Assembly (NCBI GenBank): GCA_942492905.1
Contig: OW818657.1
Span: 3,472,001 to 3,536,000 of the forward strand
Direction of reading: 5' to 3'
DNA from: CAIZWU01 sp942492905
GTDB lineage: Bacteria > Verrucomicrobiota > Verrucomicrobiia > Verrucomicrobiales > V1-33
Length of the DNA stretch: 64,000 bases
Both the position numbers and the translations under genes were made by a program. Of the stretch, positions 8,473-19,500 are shown piece after piece. How positions within the stretch are numbered: the stretch's first letter is position 1; every line of letters begins with the position of its first letter. The notes below the pieces were generated by a model that searched no databases, was not told the DNA's origin, and saw only the letters and a list, made by a program, of their open reading frames with translations.

Positions 8473-10677
8473 TTACGGCGACTCGAAAGAAACCACGATG
8501 GCTTCGTTCTGTTTCCAGCTGAAGGAAAACTCCCGGCCCGTGTCATGATTCTTGCCAGTCCGTTCGTCCCGCAATCCCTTCACATCGGAATCAAACTGGA
8601 GGGTGACCGGAATCATGGCCGTCTTGAGTCCAACGGAATTGCCCCCACCAAGGTCGGTGCCGCTGATCTCAGGATTCAGACCAACAAAAAGAAGGGTGCG
8701 GGAGGGTTGCCCCGGAGCACCCGGCTGGGTCCAATAAGTGATTTCATAACCGTGTTCAAGATCACCGGTGTCTTTGAGGCGCACCCAAGGGCTGGCTCCG
8801 GCGGTCCGCAAATGGCTCATAAAAACCTCCCGTTGCCCCGAGGGACTAGCCCCGACCGTCCGGTAGGCGTTATAATACTGGGGGGAGAGATTCATCAGCA
8901 CCGCAGTGCCGCGGCCATGACGGTTTGAGGTATTCACCGGCAGGGTGCGCACCGCCCGATGGAACCCACTGGCATCCTTGAGGGCGGTATTCTGATTAGT
9001 GAGGAATTCCTCATGGGTCTTCCACCCATAATTCGCATCCTGATCCACTTCGACCCAGAGCCGGGTCCCGAAGACATCGCCCGCTTTGAGTCCGGGGTCA
9101 TGATGGACTCCGAACAGATCATCCAGAACGCCCCCGGTGCTGCGCCCTTTGCCATGCTGGTCCCATAGGCCCGGCAGGTAATCGGCGATAACCGTTCCGC
9201 CCCGCTGGCAGAAGTCCCGGATCTGTCGCGCTTCCGCATCGGACAGGCATAGGCAGGCCGGCAAAATGAGGACTTTATATCCGGGAGCAATGCCGCGCTG
9301 GATCACATCGGCATAACTCAGATAGTTGTATTGCAGGCCGGAGTCGCGCAACATGTTCTCCCACGCCTGCCGCACGTGGGCGCTGCTGCTGAGCCGGGCA
9401 TCGTCATTGCGGTTGGTCCATGTTTTGCCATGGGCTTCCGCATCGAGAATCCAGCCAAGCTGGATGGAGGCATGGCTGTAATACAGGGCCACTCCATCAT
9501 GCTTCCACTCCGCCCCGCTCATCAGGGGGCCTATCTTTTTTCCGGCCTCCAGCAGGGTTGGCGCCACCTGATCATGCCATGCCTTGGGTGTCTGACCATC
9601 GAACCAGCCTTCGACCCAGCCGATGTGGCCGCGGTTGCCATGGGCGAGGTAGTACCATGTTTGCCAGAGGGTATCGTCCACGGAACGATGGAACAGACTG
9701 GTCACCGCCGGCAGGGCGTTGCGTGGATTGAAGGAGCGGATGATCGCCTGGGAGGAACCGAGATTGTAGGATTCAATAAACTGCACCTTGTGCATCAGCT
9801 TGGCGTAATCATATCCCCCAAAGGCACTGGGGGCCTGCCCTCCCACAAAACCACAGGGCGTCGCAGGATCGAGGGTGTTGGCATACTCCACCAGCCCACC
9901 AAGGGTATTGGCCCATAAGGAATCATTGAAACTCCACTGGTCCATCAGCGGACTGGCATCAAACTCCCTGACACTCCACTCTGCCAGACGGGCCCTCAGG
10001 TCCTCATAACTGATCCACTTCTCCCGGACCGGAGCCTTGTCCCCATAGACCTCCCGGAGCCATCGGGGATAGGCTGCGGCGTCATCGGTCACCTGCCACA
10101 TGGTGGGATGGATAAAGTGCCCCCAGGACGGTTCATCATCGAGCGCATAGGCCGCACGCCAGGGCGATCCCTTCACTGCAGCGATGTTCTTCCGCAGATG
10201 TTCCTGCAGTCTGCTGCGGGTAGCCTCATTGAGCGGAACCGGACGGATACCGGTGCCGTGCAACTGGTCAAGATGGGGCTTCACCGCATTGCCATCCCAC
10301 AAATGCAGCAGCCCCTTGTCGGCCGCATGATCGACATAAAACCGCAGCTTGAACTGATTGATCCAGTCCAGCCTTCCCGTCTTCACCCCGCCCGCCCCGA
10401 TCCCGTCGCGATCCACAAAAGCTCCATTGTAGCCGTGTTCCACACTCCAACGGCCGGAGTCCTCCGTGAATCCGATGGTCCATTGATAGGTCCAGGGCAT
10501 GAACGTCCACCCGGGAAAGGCCTGCCAAGCCCATGCCTTGTCCTGCTTGACGGAGCGGAAATCCTCCGAATTCTTCACATACGATTCATAGGCATCGGCG
10601 GCCCGCGCCGCCGGCAGGGTCGCCGCCAGGCAGACGAGACCAGTCAACAGCATGGATGGGAATGGTGGGGAAATCAT
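8473..10677 (-). CDS. GH42-like putative glycoside hydrolase
   Basis: A 734-residue secreted protein. The N-terminus MISPPFPSMLLTGLVCLAAT...ARA is a signal peptide; a second in-frame Met at residue 9 would serve equally well. The N-terminal two thirds look like a TIM-barrel glycosidase (YALDDEPSWGHFIHP, GHIGWVEGWFD). Around residues 460-520, GYKVLILPACLCLSD and FCQRGGTVIADYLPG match the class-I-glutaminase-like trimerization domain of GH42 beta-galactosidases. It is the last gene of the reverse-strand sugar cluster, 49 nt after the Gfo/Idh/MocA gene. Likely acts in the periplasm or outside the cell on plant or algal oligosaccharides. Substrate and catalytic residues were not assigned with certainty. 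Confidence 0.6.
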   Translation of the reverse strand: MISPPFPSMLLTGLVCLAATLPAARAADAYESYVKNSEDFRSVKQDKAWAWQAFPGWTFMPWTYQWTIGFTEDSGRWSVEHGYNGAFVDRDGIGAGGVKTGRLDWINQFKLRFYVDHAADKGLLHLWDGNAVKPHLDQLHGTGIRPVPLNEATRSRLQEHLRKNIAAVKGSPWRAAYALDDEPSWGHFIHPTMWQVTDDAAAYPRWLREVYGDKAPVREKWISYEDLRARLAEWSVREFDASPLMDQWSFNDSLWANTLGGLVEYANTLDPATPCGFVGGQAPSAFGGYDYAKLMHKVQFIESYNLGSSQAIIRSFNPRNALPAVTSLFHRSVDDTLWQTWYYLAHGNRGHIGWVEGWFDGQTPKAWHDQVAPTLLEAGKKIGPLMSGAEWKHDGVALYYSHASIQLGWILDAEAHGKTWTNRNDDARLSSSAHVRQAWENMLRDSGLQYNYLSYADVIQRGIAPGYKVLILPACLCLSDAEARQIRDFCQRGGTVIADYLPGLWDQHGKGRSTGGVLDDLFGVHHDPGLKAGDVFGTRLWVEVDQDANYGWKTHEEFLTNQNTALKDASGFHRAVRTLPVNTSNRHGRGTAVLMNLSPQYYNAYRTVGASPSGQREVFMSHLRTAGASPWVRLKDTGDLEHGYEITYWTQPGAPGQPSRTLLFVGLNPEISGTDLGGGNSVGLKTAMIPVTLQFDSDVKGLRDERTGKNHDTGREFSFSWKQNEAIVVSFESP

Positions 10678-10726
10678 AAGGGATAGATAAACAAATGAAT
10701 TCTCCGGTGTGGGTTTTGTGATTCCG

Positions 10727-11692
10727 CTATTTCGCCGAGGCTTTGGCCAGCACCTCCTTCAGCAGGACGGGCTTGCCCCCCTGACGTTTGCTTTCATCGG
10801 CGGCTTCCATGAAGGCAAAAAGCTCCTTGGTTTCTGCGATGTCGATCGGAGATTTTTTGGTCTGGAAGAATTTCACGATTTCCACGACCAACGGGGCATA
10901 GCCATCAAAGGCTCCGATGGGCGCTTCCCCTTTTTCTCCCTGGGCGGTTCCGCCGTAGGTGTTGCTTTCGCGGAAAATGCCCTGCCTCCCGCCTTTCCAT
11001 TGGCCGACGACTTCAATCTTGCCATCCGCGGTGGTCCGGCGTTCGACGGATTCACAACCGGTGCCCATCACCGTGAACAACGACTCGCAGCCGTGGACGC
11101 CATACCAATACAGATCCGGATGCGTAGCCTCAAGGTGAGCCGGGCTGGTGGTCACGGCGCTCAGCACCTTGCCGATGCTGCCGCCGCGGACGGCCTGGGT
11201 TGTTTTAGCAAAGCGCAGGGAGGAGGAAGTGAACAAAGGCACGCCGGCTTTTTCCGCGAGATCGATGATCTCCAACGCATCCTTCAAGGTGCCGCCGAGT
11301 GGCTTGTCAATGTAGAGCGGCTTGCCGGCGGCGATGACAATCCTCGCCTGTGCAAGGTGCGGGCGGCCATCCACGCTCTCGATCATCACGGCGTCCACCT
11401 CACGGCAGACTTCCTCGATGGAATCACAGATCTTCACGCCGAATTTATCGCGCAGCACGGCCGTATATTCCTCCACACGGCCGATACTGGAGGGAATGTC
11501 AGGGCTACCCCCCTTGAAGGCGGCGATCACTTTGGCGCCGGGCACGTGATCCTTGTGTGCCGCGTCATTGATGAGCTCCGTGAAAGCGGTGCAGTGGGAG
11601 GTGTCGAGCCCGATGATGCCCAGTTTCAGGTCCCCGGCCTGGGCATGGAGGCGGAGCATGGTCGCGAACAACAGAGTGAGGATGGGTTTCAT
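10727..11692 (-). CDS. Gfo/Idh/MocA-family oxidoreductase, exported
   Basis: A 321-residue protein with a short signal peptide (MKPILTLLFATMLRLHAQAG). A Rossmann start follows (LKLGIIGLDTSH). The family's EKP-type motif appears as YIDKPLGG near residue 140. The C-terminal substrate domain is present, ending with a PVLLKEVL tail typical of PVC members. Enzymes of this family do NAD(P)-dependent sugar oxidoreduction. The signal peptide is common in Verrucomicrobia and Planctomycetes paralogues and implies a periplasmic location with bound cofactor. Only 9 nt separate it from the upstream PVC-type cytochrome gene, so the two are co-transcribed. Substrate unknown, presumably a sugar from the same cluster. 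Confidence 0.8.
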   Translation of the reverse strand: MKPILTLLFATMLRLHAQAGDLKLGIIGLDTSHCTAFTELINDAAHKDHVPGAKVIAAFKGGSPDIPSSIGRVEEYTAVLRDKFGVKICDSIEEVCREVDAVMIESVDGRPHLAQARIVIAAGKPLYIDKPLGGTLKDALEIIDLAEKAGVPLFTSSSLRFAKTTQAVRGGSIGKVLSAVTTSPAHLEATHPDLYWYGVHGCESLFTVMGTGCESVERRTTADGKIEVVGQWKGGRQGIFRESNTYGGTAQGEKGEAPIGAFDGYAPLVVEIVKFFQTKKSPIDIAETKELFAFMEAADESKRQGGKPVLLKEVLAKASAK

Positions 11693-11701
11693 ATTCAGGG
11701 G

Positions 11702-14700
11702 TTATTTGGTGATCGGCTGGGATTGTCGGAGATAGGCGAACAGGTGCTGGATGTCCTCGTCACTCATGCCCTCCAGCAGGCCGGGAGGCATGAGGCTGAA
11801 ACCGGCGGGCGTCAGCGTGGCCACATCGTCGCGGCGGAGATTGATGTCGGCCCCGTCGAATCCGCGCAGCACCAGGTTTCCGGCATCCTGATCCGCTAGG
11901 AATCCACTGAGAGTGCGCCCATCCTTGGTGGTAACGAGATGATTGGCGAAGCCTTCGCGGATCTCCGCGTTGGGATCAATGATACTGACCAGCATGGTGC
12001 CGAGATCATCGCGCTGATAGCTGGTCAGGTCCGGGCCGATTTTCCCGCCTTTGAAAAACAGGGTATGACAGGCAGCACATTTTGCCATGTAGAGCGGCTC
12101 GCCCTTGTAGGGATCGCCAGGTTTCGCCGCGATGATGGCAGTCACCTGCTGAATACGGGGGCGCAGTGCCGCGCTGGCCGGAGGGAGCGTCGCTGGGAAA
12201 TGCTGGTCCAGCAGCGTCTTCAACGCATCGTCCCGGTGCAACCGCAGGCGGCTGAGCACATCCGCAGAAAAGCCAGTCTTCGCCACCCGGCCCGTGGCCA
12301 CGGCCTCCAGCAGGAACCGGCTCCAGGCGAGTCGGCTTGTCAGCAGATTGAGCGAGGCGGATTGGACCGGTGCCGGAAGCTCTGTCCAGGATTGCAGCAC
12401 CCGCTCAGCTATTTCGGAATCATCATAGATTTGCAGCGCGGTGCAGGCCGCCATCCGCAGTTCCACCGGACCGTCGGCCTTGGCAATGACCAGCAATTCC
12501 GGTACTGCGGGCGGATGCTTCACTTCACCGAAAACCCTGACCACGGCGAGACGGTCGGCAGGCACGGCTTTGGCATCCTTGAGCAAGGCCAGGGCCTCTG
12601 TCAGGGCCGCCGGTTCCGTGTGACGCACCCGCATCGTCAGAGTCATCTGGCCACCCGCTGCCAGCGCCTTCAGGAGTTCCTCCGGCAGCACCGGCAGGGA
12701 CCGGCCCTCGAAGGCCTCACCAAATCCCTGCATCAGCGCCTTCCGCTCTGCTGCTCCCGGCGCCCGGTCCAGCAAGGTGGCACAGGCGATCCATTCCTGG
12801 CGGGTCCCGGGCTCCGCAAAACGCCGCATGATGCGCCACAACAGGTGCTTCGCCACCAGCGGCGAACGTTGGAAGGCGGCATCCTCAAACAAAGCCAGCA
12901 CCGACTCCCGGTCGCGGGCACAGTGTGATTCAATGACAAACCACGCCATCAACGGGATAAAGGCGTCTGCTTCATCCCCGCTGCGGCCGGCGACAGCTTT
13001 CGTTAGACGCAAGGCATCCGTCACCCCCAGCCGCCGGGCCGTGGAAAGCATCTGGCAACGCACCTCCGCCTCCGGCTCGGTGGCCGCCAACCAGGTGACG
13101 GCTTCCATCACCGGCGGGGAAAGGGATCGTGCATCCCCGAGCAGGCGGATCGTCCAGGCGCGCACCATCGGAGCGGGGTGCTGTAGAGCGCGCAGGGCCA
13201 GCGGTTCGGTCAGGCGTCCCATTTGGCCGAGGGCCCAGAGCGCCTCCAGAGCGGGATGCGTGGACTGCCCCGCCAGTTCCGCTTCCAGGAGTGGCGCGGC
13301 CTCACGTTTCTCGGCCAGCAGGCGCACCGCCGTCTGGCGCTGCCACACATTCGGATGCGCCAACAGTTTCACCAACTGCTCCGCGGTCTTTTTGGACAAG
13401 TCCACTTCCCGCTCCAACGGCAGATCCTTGCCGCGCAGCCGGTAAATCCGGCCGGTCGCGGGGTCGATCTGACTTTGATAGTTCTGGCCATGCGCGATGT
13501 ATTCCTCGCGGAAATCAGCCACCAACAGCGAACCGTCCGGCGCATTGGCCAGATACACGGGCCGGAAGGTCAGATCGTCCGAGTGCATAAAATTCCCGGC
13601 ATCAGTGGTGTGGAAAGTGGAGCCCTCGCGGTACCGCCCCGCGGCTATGATGTTATGGTGCAACGGATCCGCGGCCGCGAATTGGCCGCGCCAACGCGCC
13701 GGCAGCGCAGTGCCTTCGGCCATCAGGGTCATGTGGGAGAAGCGGGCCACCGGATGGGTGCTCCGCATCATCGGCAGCTCGCCAAAGGCATAGGGATTCG
13801 GGGCCGGGCCGAATTTGCCGGCATCCTTCCCCTGTTTCAGATAGAGCCCGTCCTGGATATGATGCCAGCCCCGCGTGTCGCCACCATTGTGTCCCGTGAA
13901 AAGCCTGCCTTCGGCATCAAAGGATATCCCGAAGGTGTTGCCGCTGCCGTCCGCGAAAATCTCATAGAAGCGCTTTTCCGGATGATACCGCCAGACCATG
14001 CAACCTTCCACAAAAACGCCCGGTGACCCGGCAGCATCAAGGCCGGGGCGCGTCACGCGGCTGGTGGTGGTGCTGCCCTGGGCGCCATAAATCCAGCCAT
14101 CCGGCCCCCACGACAGGCCATTGGCCACACTGTGGGTATCCTCCAGACCGAAACCCTGGAGCCGCACTTCCGGCGGGCCATCCGGCACATCATCCGCATC
14201 TGCATCGGGATAAAAAACAAGATAGGGTGGATTCATCACCCAGATTCCACCGTGCCCCGTGAGCACCGCATTGGCCATGTTCAGACCTGTCAGGACCTGT
14301 TTGTGGGCATCATATCGTCCATCGCCATCGGTGTCTTCGTGCACAGAGATGACATCCGCGCCCGGAGTCTGGTCCGGCGGCGGGGGCGGCACCCGGTCAT
14401 ACTTGGAACGATAATATTTGTCCCGACTGATCATTTTCACCCCGGCTGGATAAGGATACTGCCGGTATTGCGCCACCCAGAGCCGGCCACGGGCATCCCA
14501 ACTGACCTGAGTGGGCTGCGCCACCTCCGGCTCATGGAGCAACTCCTCTACTATCAGATCCGGCTCCGTCTTCAGCAGCCGCAACGCCTCCTCCGGCGGC
14601 ACAAACTTCCCGCGCTCCGGGTTGGGGTTCGCCTGCAGCACCGTGGTGCCCGGGTGGAAGTCGCTCTCCGCATACACTGCCGCACCGGGCGCGACCGTTG

Positions 14701-15217
14701 TCGCCATCAACTCTGCCGGCGTTGGCTCTGTTGTCGAAAGCTGCCATGGGCGCTCCAGCCGGAGTTCATCAAAATACCCTGCAAAGACCGGAGCCACCGT
14801 GAGCCCCTGCGGCGCGGCGGCACCCTGAAATCGGATCACCAGCGCATTCCACGCCGCCTTTTGCAGAATGCCTTTGGGTACCTTGAACCGGCGCGGTTCA
14901 TCCCGCAGGTCCGTGGTTTTGATGATCTCCACCCCATTCAACAAAACGGAAACTTCCCCTGGCAGATGCTGCAGAGTCAGGGTCATGGAGTCCCGCCAGA
15001 GATCACTCCCCGCCGGGTCCACCATATTGTCCGGTACCTTGAGCCAGCTCCGCAACCAAACGGGGCCCGCTGGCAACCCCGCCGGCTCCACGGCTACCGC
15101 ACGCTCGCGCCACACCACCTGCCCTATCCCGGGGAGCGGGCCAGCCAACAGGACAACCACAGGAAAAAGGACCGGAAGAAAACGGAAAGGCCACCTCATT
15201 GGTTGATCATCCCTCAT
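11702..15217 (-). CDS. PVC-type heme-binding dehydrogenase/cytochrome c protein
   Basis: A 1171-residue secreted protein. A hydrophobic signal follows MRDDQPMRW; the Met at residue 7 (15199) is an alternative start. Residues ~40-190 form a beta-sandwich that may bind sugar. Residues ~215-600 are the PVC membrane-bound dehydrogenase beta-propeller, with DARGRLWVAQYRQYPYP, DTDGDGRYD and GPDGWIYGAQGS motifs. HEAT-like helices follow (~610-1000). A class I cytochrome c domain has CAACH near residue 1044 and an axial-Met candidate in GFSLMPPG. Proteins of this architecture are widespread in PVC bacteria and are inferred to oxidise sugars and pass electrons to the heme. It follows the pectate lyase and precedes the Gfo/Idh/MocA gene in one run, suggesting oxidation of released sugars. 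Confidence 0.85.
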   Translation of the reverse strand: MRDDQPMRWPFRFLPVLFPVVVLLAGPLPGIGQVVWRERAVAVEPAGLPAGPVWLRSWLKVPDNMVDPAGSDLWRDSMTLTLQHLPGEVSVLLNGVEIIKTTDLRDEPRRFKVPKGILQKAAWNALVIRFQGAAAPQGLTVAPVFAGYFDELRLERPWQLSTTEPTPAELMATTVAPGAAVYAESDFHPGTTVLQANPNPERGKFVPPEEALRLLKTEPDLIVEELLHEPEVAQPTQVSWDARGRLWVAQYRQYPYPAGVKMISRDKYYRSKYDRVPPPPPDQTPGADVISVHEDTDGDGRYDAHKQVLTGLNMANAVLTGHGGIWVMNPPYLVFYPDADADDVPDGPPEVRLQGFGLEDTHSVANGLSWGPDGWIYGAQGSTTTSRVTRPGLDAAGSPGVFVEGCMVWRYHPEKRFYEIFADGSGNTFGISFDAEGRLFTGHNGGDTRGWHHIQDGLYLKQGKDAGKFGPAPNPYAFGELPMMRSTHPVARFSHMTLMAEGTALPARWRGQFAAADPLHHNIIAAGRYREGSTFHTTDAGNFMHSDDLTFRPVYLANAPDGSLLVADFREEYIAHGQNYQSQIDPATGRIYRLRGKDLPLEREVDLSKKTAEQLVKLLAHPNVWQRQTAVRLLAEKREAAPLLEAELAGQSTHPALEALWALGQMGRLTEPLALRALQHPAPMVRAWTIRLLGDARSLSPPVMEAVTWLAATEPEAEVRCQMLSTARRLGVTDALRLTKAVAGRSGDEADAFIPLMAWFVIESHCARDRESVLALFEDAAFQRSPLVAKHLLWRIMRRFAEPGTRQEWIACATLLDRAPGAAERKALMQGFGEAFEGRSLPVLPEELLKALAAGGQMTLTMRVRHTEPAALTEALALLKDAKAVPADRLAVVRVFGEVKHPPAVPELLVIAKADGPVELRMAACTALQIYDDSEIAERVLQSWTELPAPVQSASLNLLTSRLAWSRFLLEAVATGRVAKTGFSADVLSRLRLHRDDALKTLLDQHFPATLPPASAALRPRIQQVTAIIAAKPGDPYKGEPLYMAKCAACHTLFFKGGKIGPDLTSYQRDDLGTMLVSIIDPNAEIREGFANHLVTTKDGRTLSGFLADQDAGNLVLRGFDGADINLRRDDVATLTPAGFSLMPPGLLEGMSDEDIQHLFAYLRQSQPITK

Positions 15218-15311
15218 GTCCGGCCCTTGTGGCTACGGAAAAATTTTCAGATGGGGGCGAACTATCTTCCGCCACGTTGAAAGAATCACCGGAGTTCACC
15301 GGTGGAACTGA

Positions 15312-16520
15312 TCACTTCCGGGCGGCATGCTTGCGCAGCCAGGCCGGATAGTCGCGGTTCAGCAGATCTGCCGGCGCATCCGTGAACCAGGAATAACTGT
15401 TCCGCTTCACCTTGACTTCGCTGAAGGAAAACCGCTTGGCCCCATCCATATCACTGAAGAGCGGTCGGTTGGTTTCGATTTCGTAAAACCGGGCCCACTG
15501 CGGACCCCTCGTGCCTTTTTTTCCGAGCGTGGCAGCCTCGACGGTTGACCGGCGCAACCAGGCCACTGCGGCCTCCACGGCCCGCCTGACCTCGGGTGCA
15601 GGATTGCCGAGGGACATCAGAAACCTCACAATCCCCACCGTCTCTCCGCCGCTGAGCGAAGCCAGCTCGTAGGAACGGGCGCCAACCGGGACAAGACTGA
15701 CCGGATGATGCTGGGCACACCATGCCGTCAGGGTGCCGTTCACCCGGATCTGGCAACACAGGATGCATTCAATGCCCCGTTGCACCGCAGCCTCGATTTC
15801 AGTCCGCAGCTCCGCCCTGACAAATTGCCACGGGGCTTTGCGGTTTTTGATGTTTTTCAACTGAATGAGGACGCGGACCATGGCATCATCATTGAAAGTG
15901 ATCTGGTCATGATAGGTGCCCTGGAGCGGAAAGACCTGGGGCCAGCCTCCACTCGGCATCTGGGCGGCCAGCAGATAACGCAGCCCGCGTTCCGCCCCGG
16001 CCGCATAAGCCTCCTTGCCGGTGGCGGCGGCCATGCGGGCGAGAAACTCGATCTGGGAAGTGGTGGCCTTGTTGTCTATCGTGGCCACATAACCCCAATC
16101 CTCCCAGGGCGACCAGCGCTGGCCCGCAACACGGGGGCGGCGGGTCATTGCGGTGTTCTTGGTCCAACCGCCAGAGGGACTCTGCCAGGTCAGGAGGTTG
16201 TCCGCAATTTTACGCGCCTCGGTGCCCACGAACCAGGCGGCCGGTTTTTCCGGCACCTCAAAACCGGCCGCCCCCTTGGCCCGGGCGGCCTGCCGGCGGC
16301 CGGATCTGGCCAGTTCAAATTCGAAGACTTCGATTTCGTGCTGCCGCAACCGGTCTCCCTCCGCCAGCCAGCGGTCCCAAGGGGCCTTGGCTGCGGGAGG
16401 AAGTCCCAAGTAAACTGGGTCCCACATCAACTTCCCACGGACCCGGGCAGCCTCTGCGGCCTGGCTGTGCAGCCAGACCGGCAGACCGAGGGCGATAAGA
16501 AAAAAGGAGCGGCGTTTCAA
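15312..16520 (-). CDS. Pectate lyase, polysaccharide lyase family 10
   Basis: A 402-residue secreted enzyme. The start is a TTG at 16520 with a weak AGG 6 nt upstream; it gives an immediate signal peptide (MKRRSFFLIALGLPVWLHSQ) and no in-frame ATG fits. The PL10 signature is clear: SGGWTKNTAM, a DNKATTSQIEFLARM segment, SGGWPQVFPL, and ITFNDDAMVRVL around residues 190-225. PL10 enzymes cleave polygalacturonate by calcium-dependent beta-elimination. Length fits a single catalytic domain. It lies between the two giant PVC-type cytochromes and marks the cluster as one for uronic-acid polysaccharide (pectin-like) breakdown. Family call is firm; exact substrate is inference. Confidence 0.85.
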   Translation of the reverse strand: MKRRSFFLIALGLPVWLHSQAAEAARVRGKLMWDPVYLGLPPAAKAPWDRWLAEGDRLRQHEIEVFEFELARSGRRQAARAKGAAGFEVPEKPAAWFVGTEARKIADNLLTWQSPSGGWTKNTAMTRRPRVAGQRWSPWEDWGYVATIDNKATTSQIEFLARMAAATGKEAYAAGAERGLRYLLAAQMPSGGWPQVFPLQGTYHDQITFNDDAMVRVLIQLKNIKNRKAPWQFVRAELRTEIEAAVQRGIECILCCQIRVNGTLTAWCAQHHPVSLVPVGARSYELASLSGGETVGIVRFLMSLGNPAPEVRRAVEAAVAWLRRSTVEAATLGKKGTRGPQWARFYEIETNRPLFSDMDGAKRFSFSEVKVKRNSYSWFTDAPADLLNRDYPAWLRKHAARK

Positions 16521-16582
16521 GCGGGGACCTGTGCCATGTGCCGGGGCAATTGCGAGACCAATCTTGCCGCGCCCCGCGATAA

Positions 16583-19500
16583 CTACTTCCCGGCAGCCCA
16601 GGCCACCGCGTTCTTCAGCAGCGTCTGGAAGGCGGGCAGGTCATGCGCCCGGGCGTCGTGACCGAGGGCGATGCCCGCAATGCGGGCTTTCTCATGGCGC
16701 ACTGTGAAGATGTTCGGGAACACCTTGCCACTCTGCGCGCTGATGGCCTCTCCCAGCACTTCGATCGGGGACCCAGAGGCATCCGGAATCATGTAATAGA
16801 GTTCATCTATCAGGGTGAAGGATGCCGGCACTCCCTTCATGATGGGATGTTCCGGTTTCGTGACTTTGACCTCGAAGGGTTTCGAGAGATTGTCATGTCC
16901 CCGGGAGCCGCCACCGGCATAGATTTTGTTGAATTCAGGCCAGTCCTTGAAGTTATACCACAGACCGGCGTGCAGCAGGACAATGCCTTTTCCCTTGGCG
17001 GCGAACTGTTCCAAAGCCGCCCGGAAGGCGATGTTGCCGAAGGTCCCCTGGTTGGTGCTGAACACCAACACGTCGGCTTCCGCCAATTTGGCAGCCGCCT
17101 CCTGGAAGTTTTCAGTGTATTGCACCGCGTAACCGGCTCCTTTCAGGATGGCGGTATCCGCCTCCTTGAAATACTTCTGGAAGTCGTGGGAGGATCCCCC
17201 GCCCGCCAGCAGCACCCGCGTTCCTTCGCCCCAGGCTTGGGGAGCTTCGGCGGCGGCGGTTTTCGGTGCTGGAGCCGGAGCGGCCGCAGGCTGGGTCAGA
17301 ACTCCCGGAGCGGGGGCACCCGGTTCCGCGAGTTCAGCCGTGATGGCCAGAGTGGTCGGAGCGACACTGTTGGCGAAGCTCTCCAGCACCACACTATTGA
17401 TGGCGCCGGTCCGGCTGAGCAGTTTGGTATACCAGCGGAGTTGAGCTCCGTTTTTCAGCAGGTCCGGCACGTAGCGCGAACCCGGGACTTCAAAGCGGCC
17501 AATGTAATCCGCGAACTCCACGCCATCGTAAGTCAACAATTCCTCTTTCTGGCCGTCGGCAAAGTTCACGATGACTTTCAGGGCCGGCTCGCCCTTGCCC
17601 GGGTCCTTGGCACCCCACCCGGCAATACCACCGAGGAAATGCAGGCGGTTGGCCTTGAAGCCACCGACCGCCACTTCCACGCGCTGGGGCATGGTGCGGG
17701 CATAACCACCGCCACCTTTCAGCACCACCACGTTGCCGGTCGCACTCTTTTCAGGGGCGAGGATATTGAAGGGGATTCCTTCCACATTCACGGTGCCGGT
17801 CTTCTTCAGGATGATGGAGTCTTCCTTGTTTTCCGGGCTGAGATACAAGCCCTGGGCGGTGTTGGCGGTGTAGGCCTTGCGCAGATCAAGGGTGCGGAAT
17901 TTTCCGCCGTCCACCGAAACCATGTAAGTCAGGATATCACGCAGCATTTCCTCACCCAGGCCGTCAAAGCCTTCCGGCATCAGGCTGCGGCCGGTGTTCA
18001 CGCGGCTCTTGATGTCGGCCACTTTGACTTCCTGTTGGCCGGCGAGGCTCTTCAGGGTGATGCTGGAGGGATTCTCCCGCACAATGATCCCGGCGTAGAA
18101 CTGCCCGTCCTTGGTTTCGATATTCCAAGTGAGGAAGGAGGGTTCCACCTCACGGTTCGGATCAACGATGGCGGTGAGCAATTCCGCAGGCCCATGGCTG
18201 CCCATGCCGGTCAGGCCAGGCCCGATTTCGGCGCCAGAGTCCCCGAATTTGTGACAGGTTGCACAAGTAGCCTGGAACATCAGTTTACCACGGACCGCAT
18301 CCCCGGGCTTCTCGACCAACGGGGCCAGTTTTGCGATGATTTCCTCCTTGGCCTTGGCCATCGGATTCAACTGATCCAGCATGTCGTTGGCACGTTTGGC
18401 GACCACCTTGTCAGGATAGGTCCGGAGACGGAAGGCGTTGGCCGGGCCGAAGCTGGCGGGGTCGACTTGCTTGGCGGTGATCGCATCCAGCAGGGCGAGG
18501 GTCCAATCCGCCCGCTTCAGCAGCGTCTCAAAGGCGACCGGTTGAATGTCGGCGGGCAGTTTGTTGTAGGCTGCGCATACCACTGCACCGAGGGACGGTT
18601 CATTGAGTTCACCCAGCGCGCTGACGATACCGCGCTGGAGACCAGCCGGGGTATCGGTGCCGAGGAGTTTGGTCACCGTTGCCAGCGATTCCGGATTGGC
18701 GGAACGCAGGCCGAGCAGACTGCGGGCTGCAGCCACGCGGGCGTCCTCCGAAGCGCTGGTGTTGGTCAGGGTGGCAGTGATGCCGGTGGTGATTTTGCTG
18801 ATCTCCGCTTTCAGGGAACCATCACGGTCCCACTTGGCAGCCACCGGCAGGACGCTGCCGGACACGCCGCTGGCGAGGAGCTGGCCAAGCGCTGCGGACA
18901 ATTCCGGCGTCATGGCGGGGGCTTCCTTCAAGGATTTGCCAAGCGTGTCCAGGATGGAGCGCTTCAGGGGATCGGTGGATTCGGGTTTGGAGGCGATCAG
19001 CGTCACCAGTTTGGCGGCCGCTGCGGTGTTATTATCGCGGGCGATGGTGTCCACCAATTGGGCCACGAGGGGAATCAAAGCAGTGGAATCGGCACTGTCC
19101 AAAGCGGCGGCAATGCTGCCGGCAGGATTACGGGAGGCGGCTCCCACGGCGGCGCTGCGCTGGAAGTCGTCGTCCAGCTTCGGCCAGGCGGCGATGATCT
19201 GCCGGGCCGCGGCGTCACTGATCTCCATGGAACCCAGCGCGCGCAGGGCAGTCACCCGCACCGTGGCGTCGGGATCACCAATCAGACCGGCGGTTTGTTT
19301 CTCCGACTGAACGGAGGCGGTGGACACTTCAGCGACCCCGGCGGCATTCCGGCGGACCGTCAGGTCGGGATCAGCCAAGGCGGCGGTGAGCAATTCAGGG
19401 CTGACGGACTTCAGACCACTCAAGGTCCAGAGTGCGGCGATTTTTGCCTCAGCGCTGCCTTTCTGCAGCAGATTGGCGATCGGGGCCGCCGGGGCTCCTT

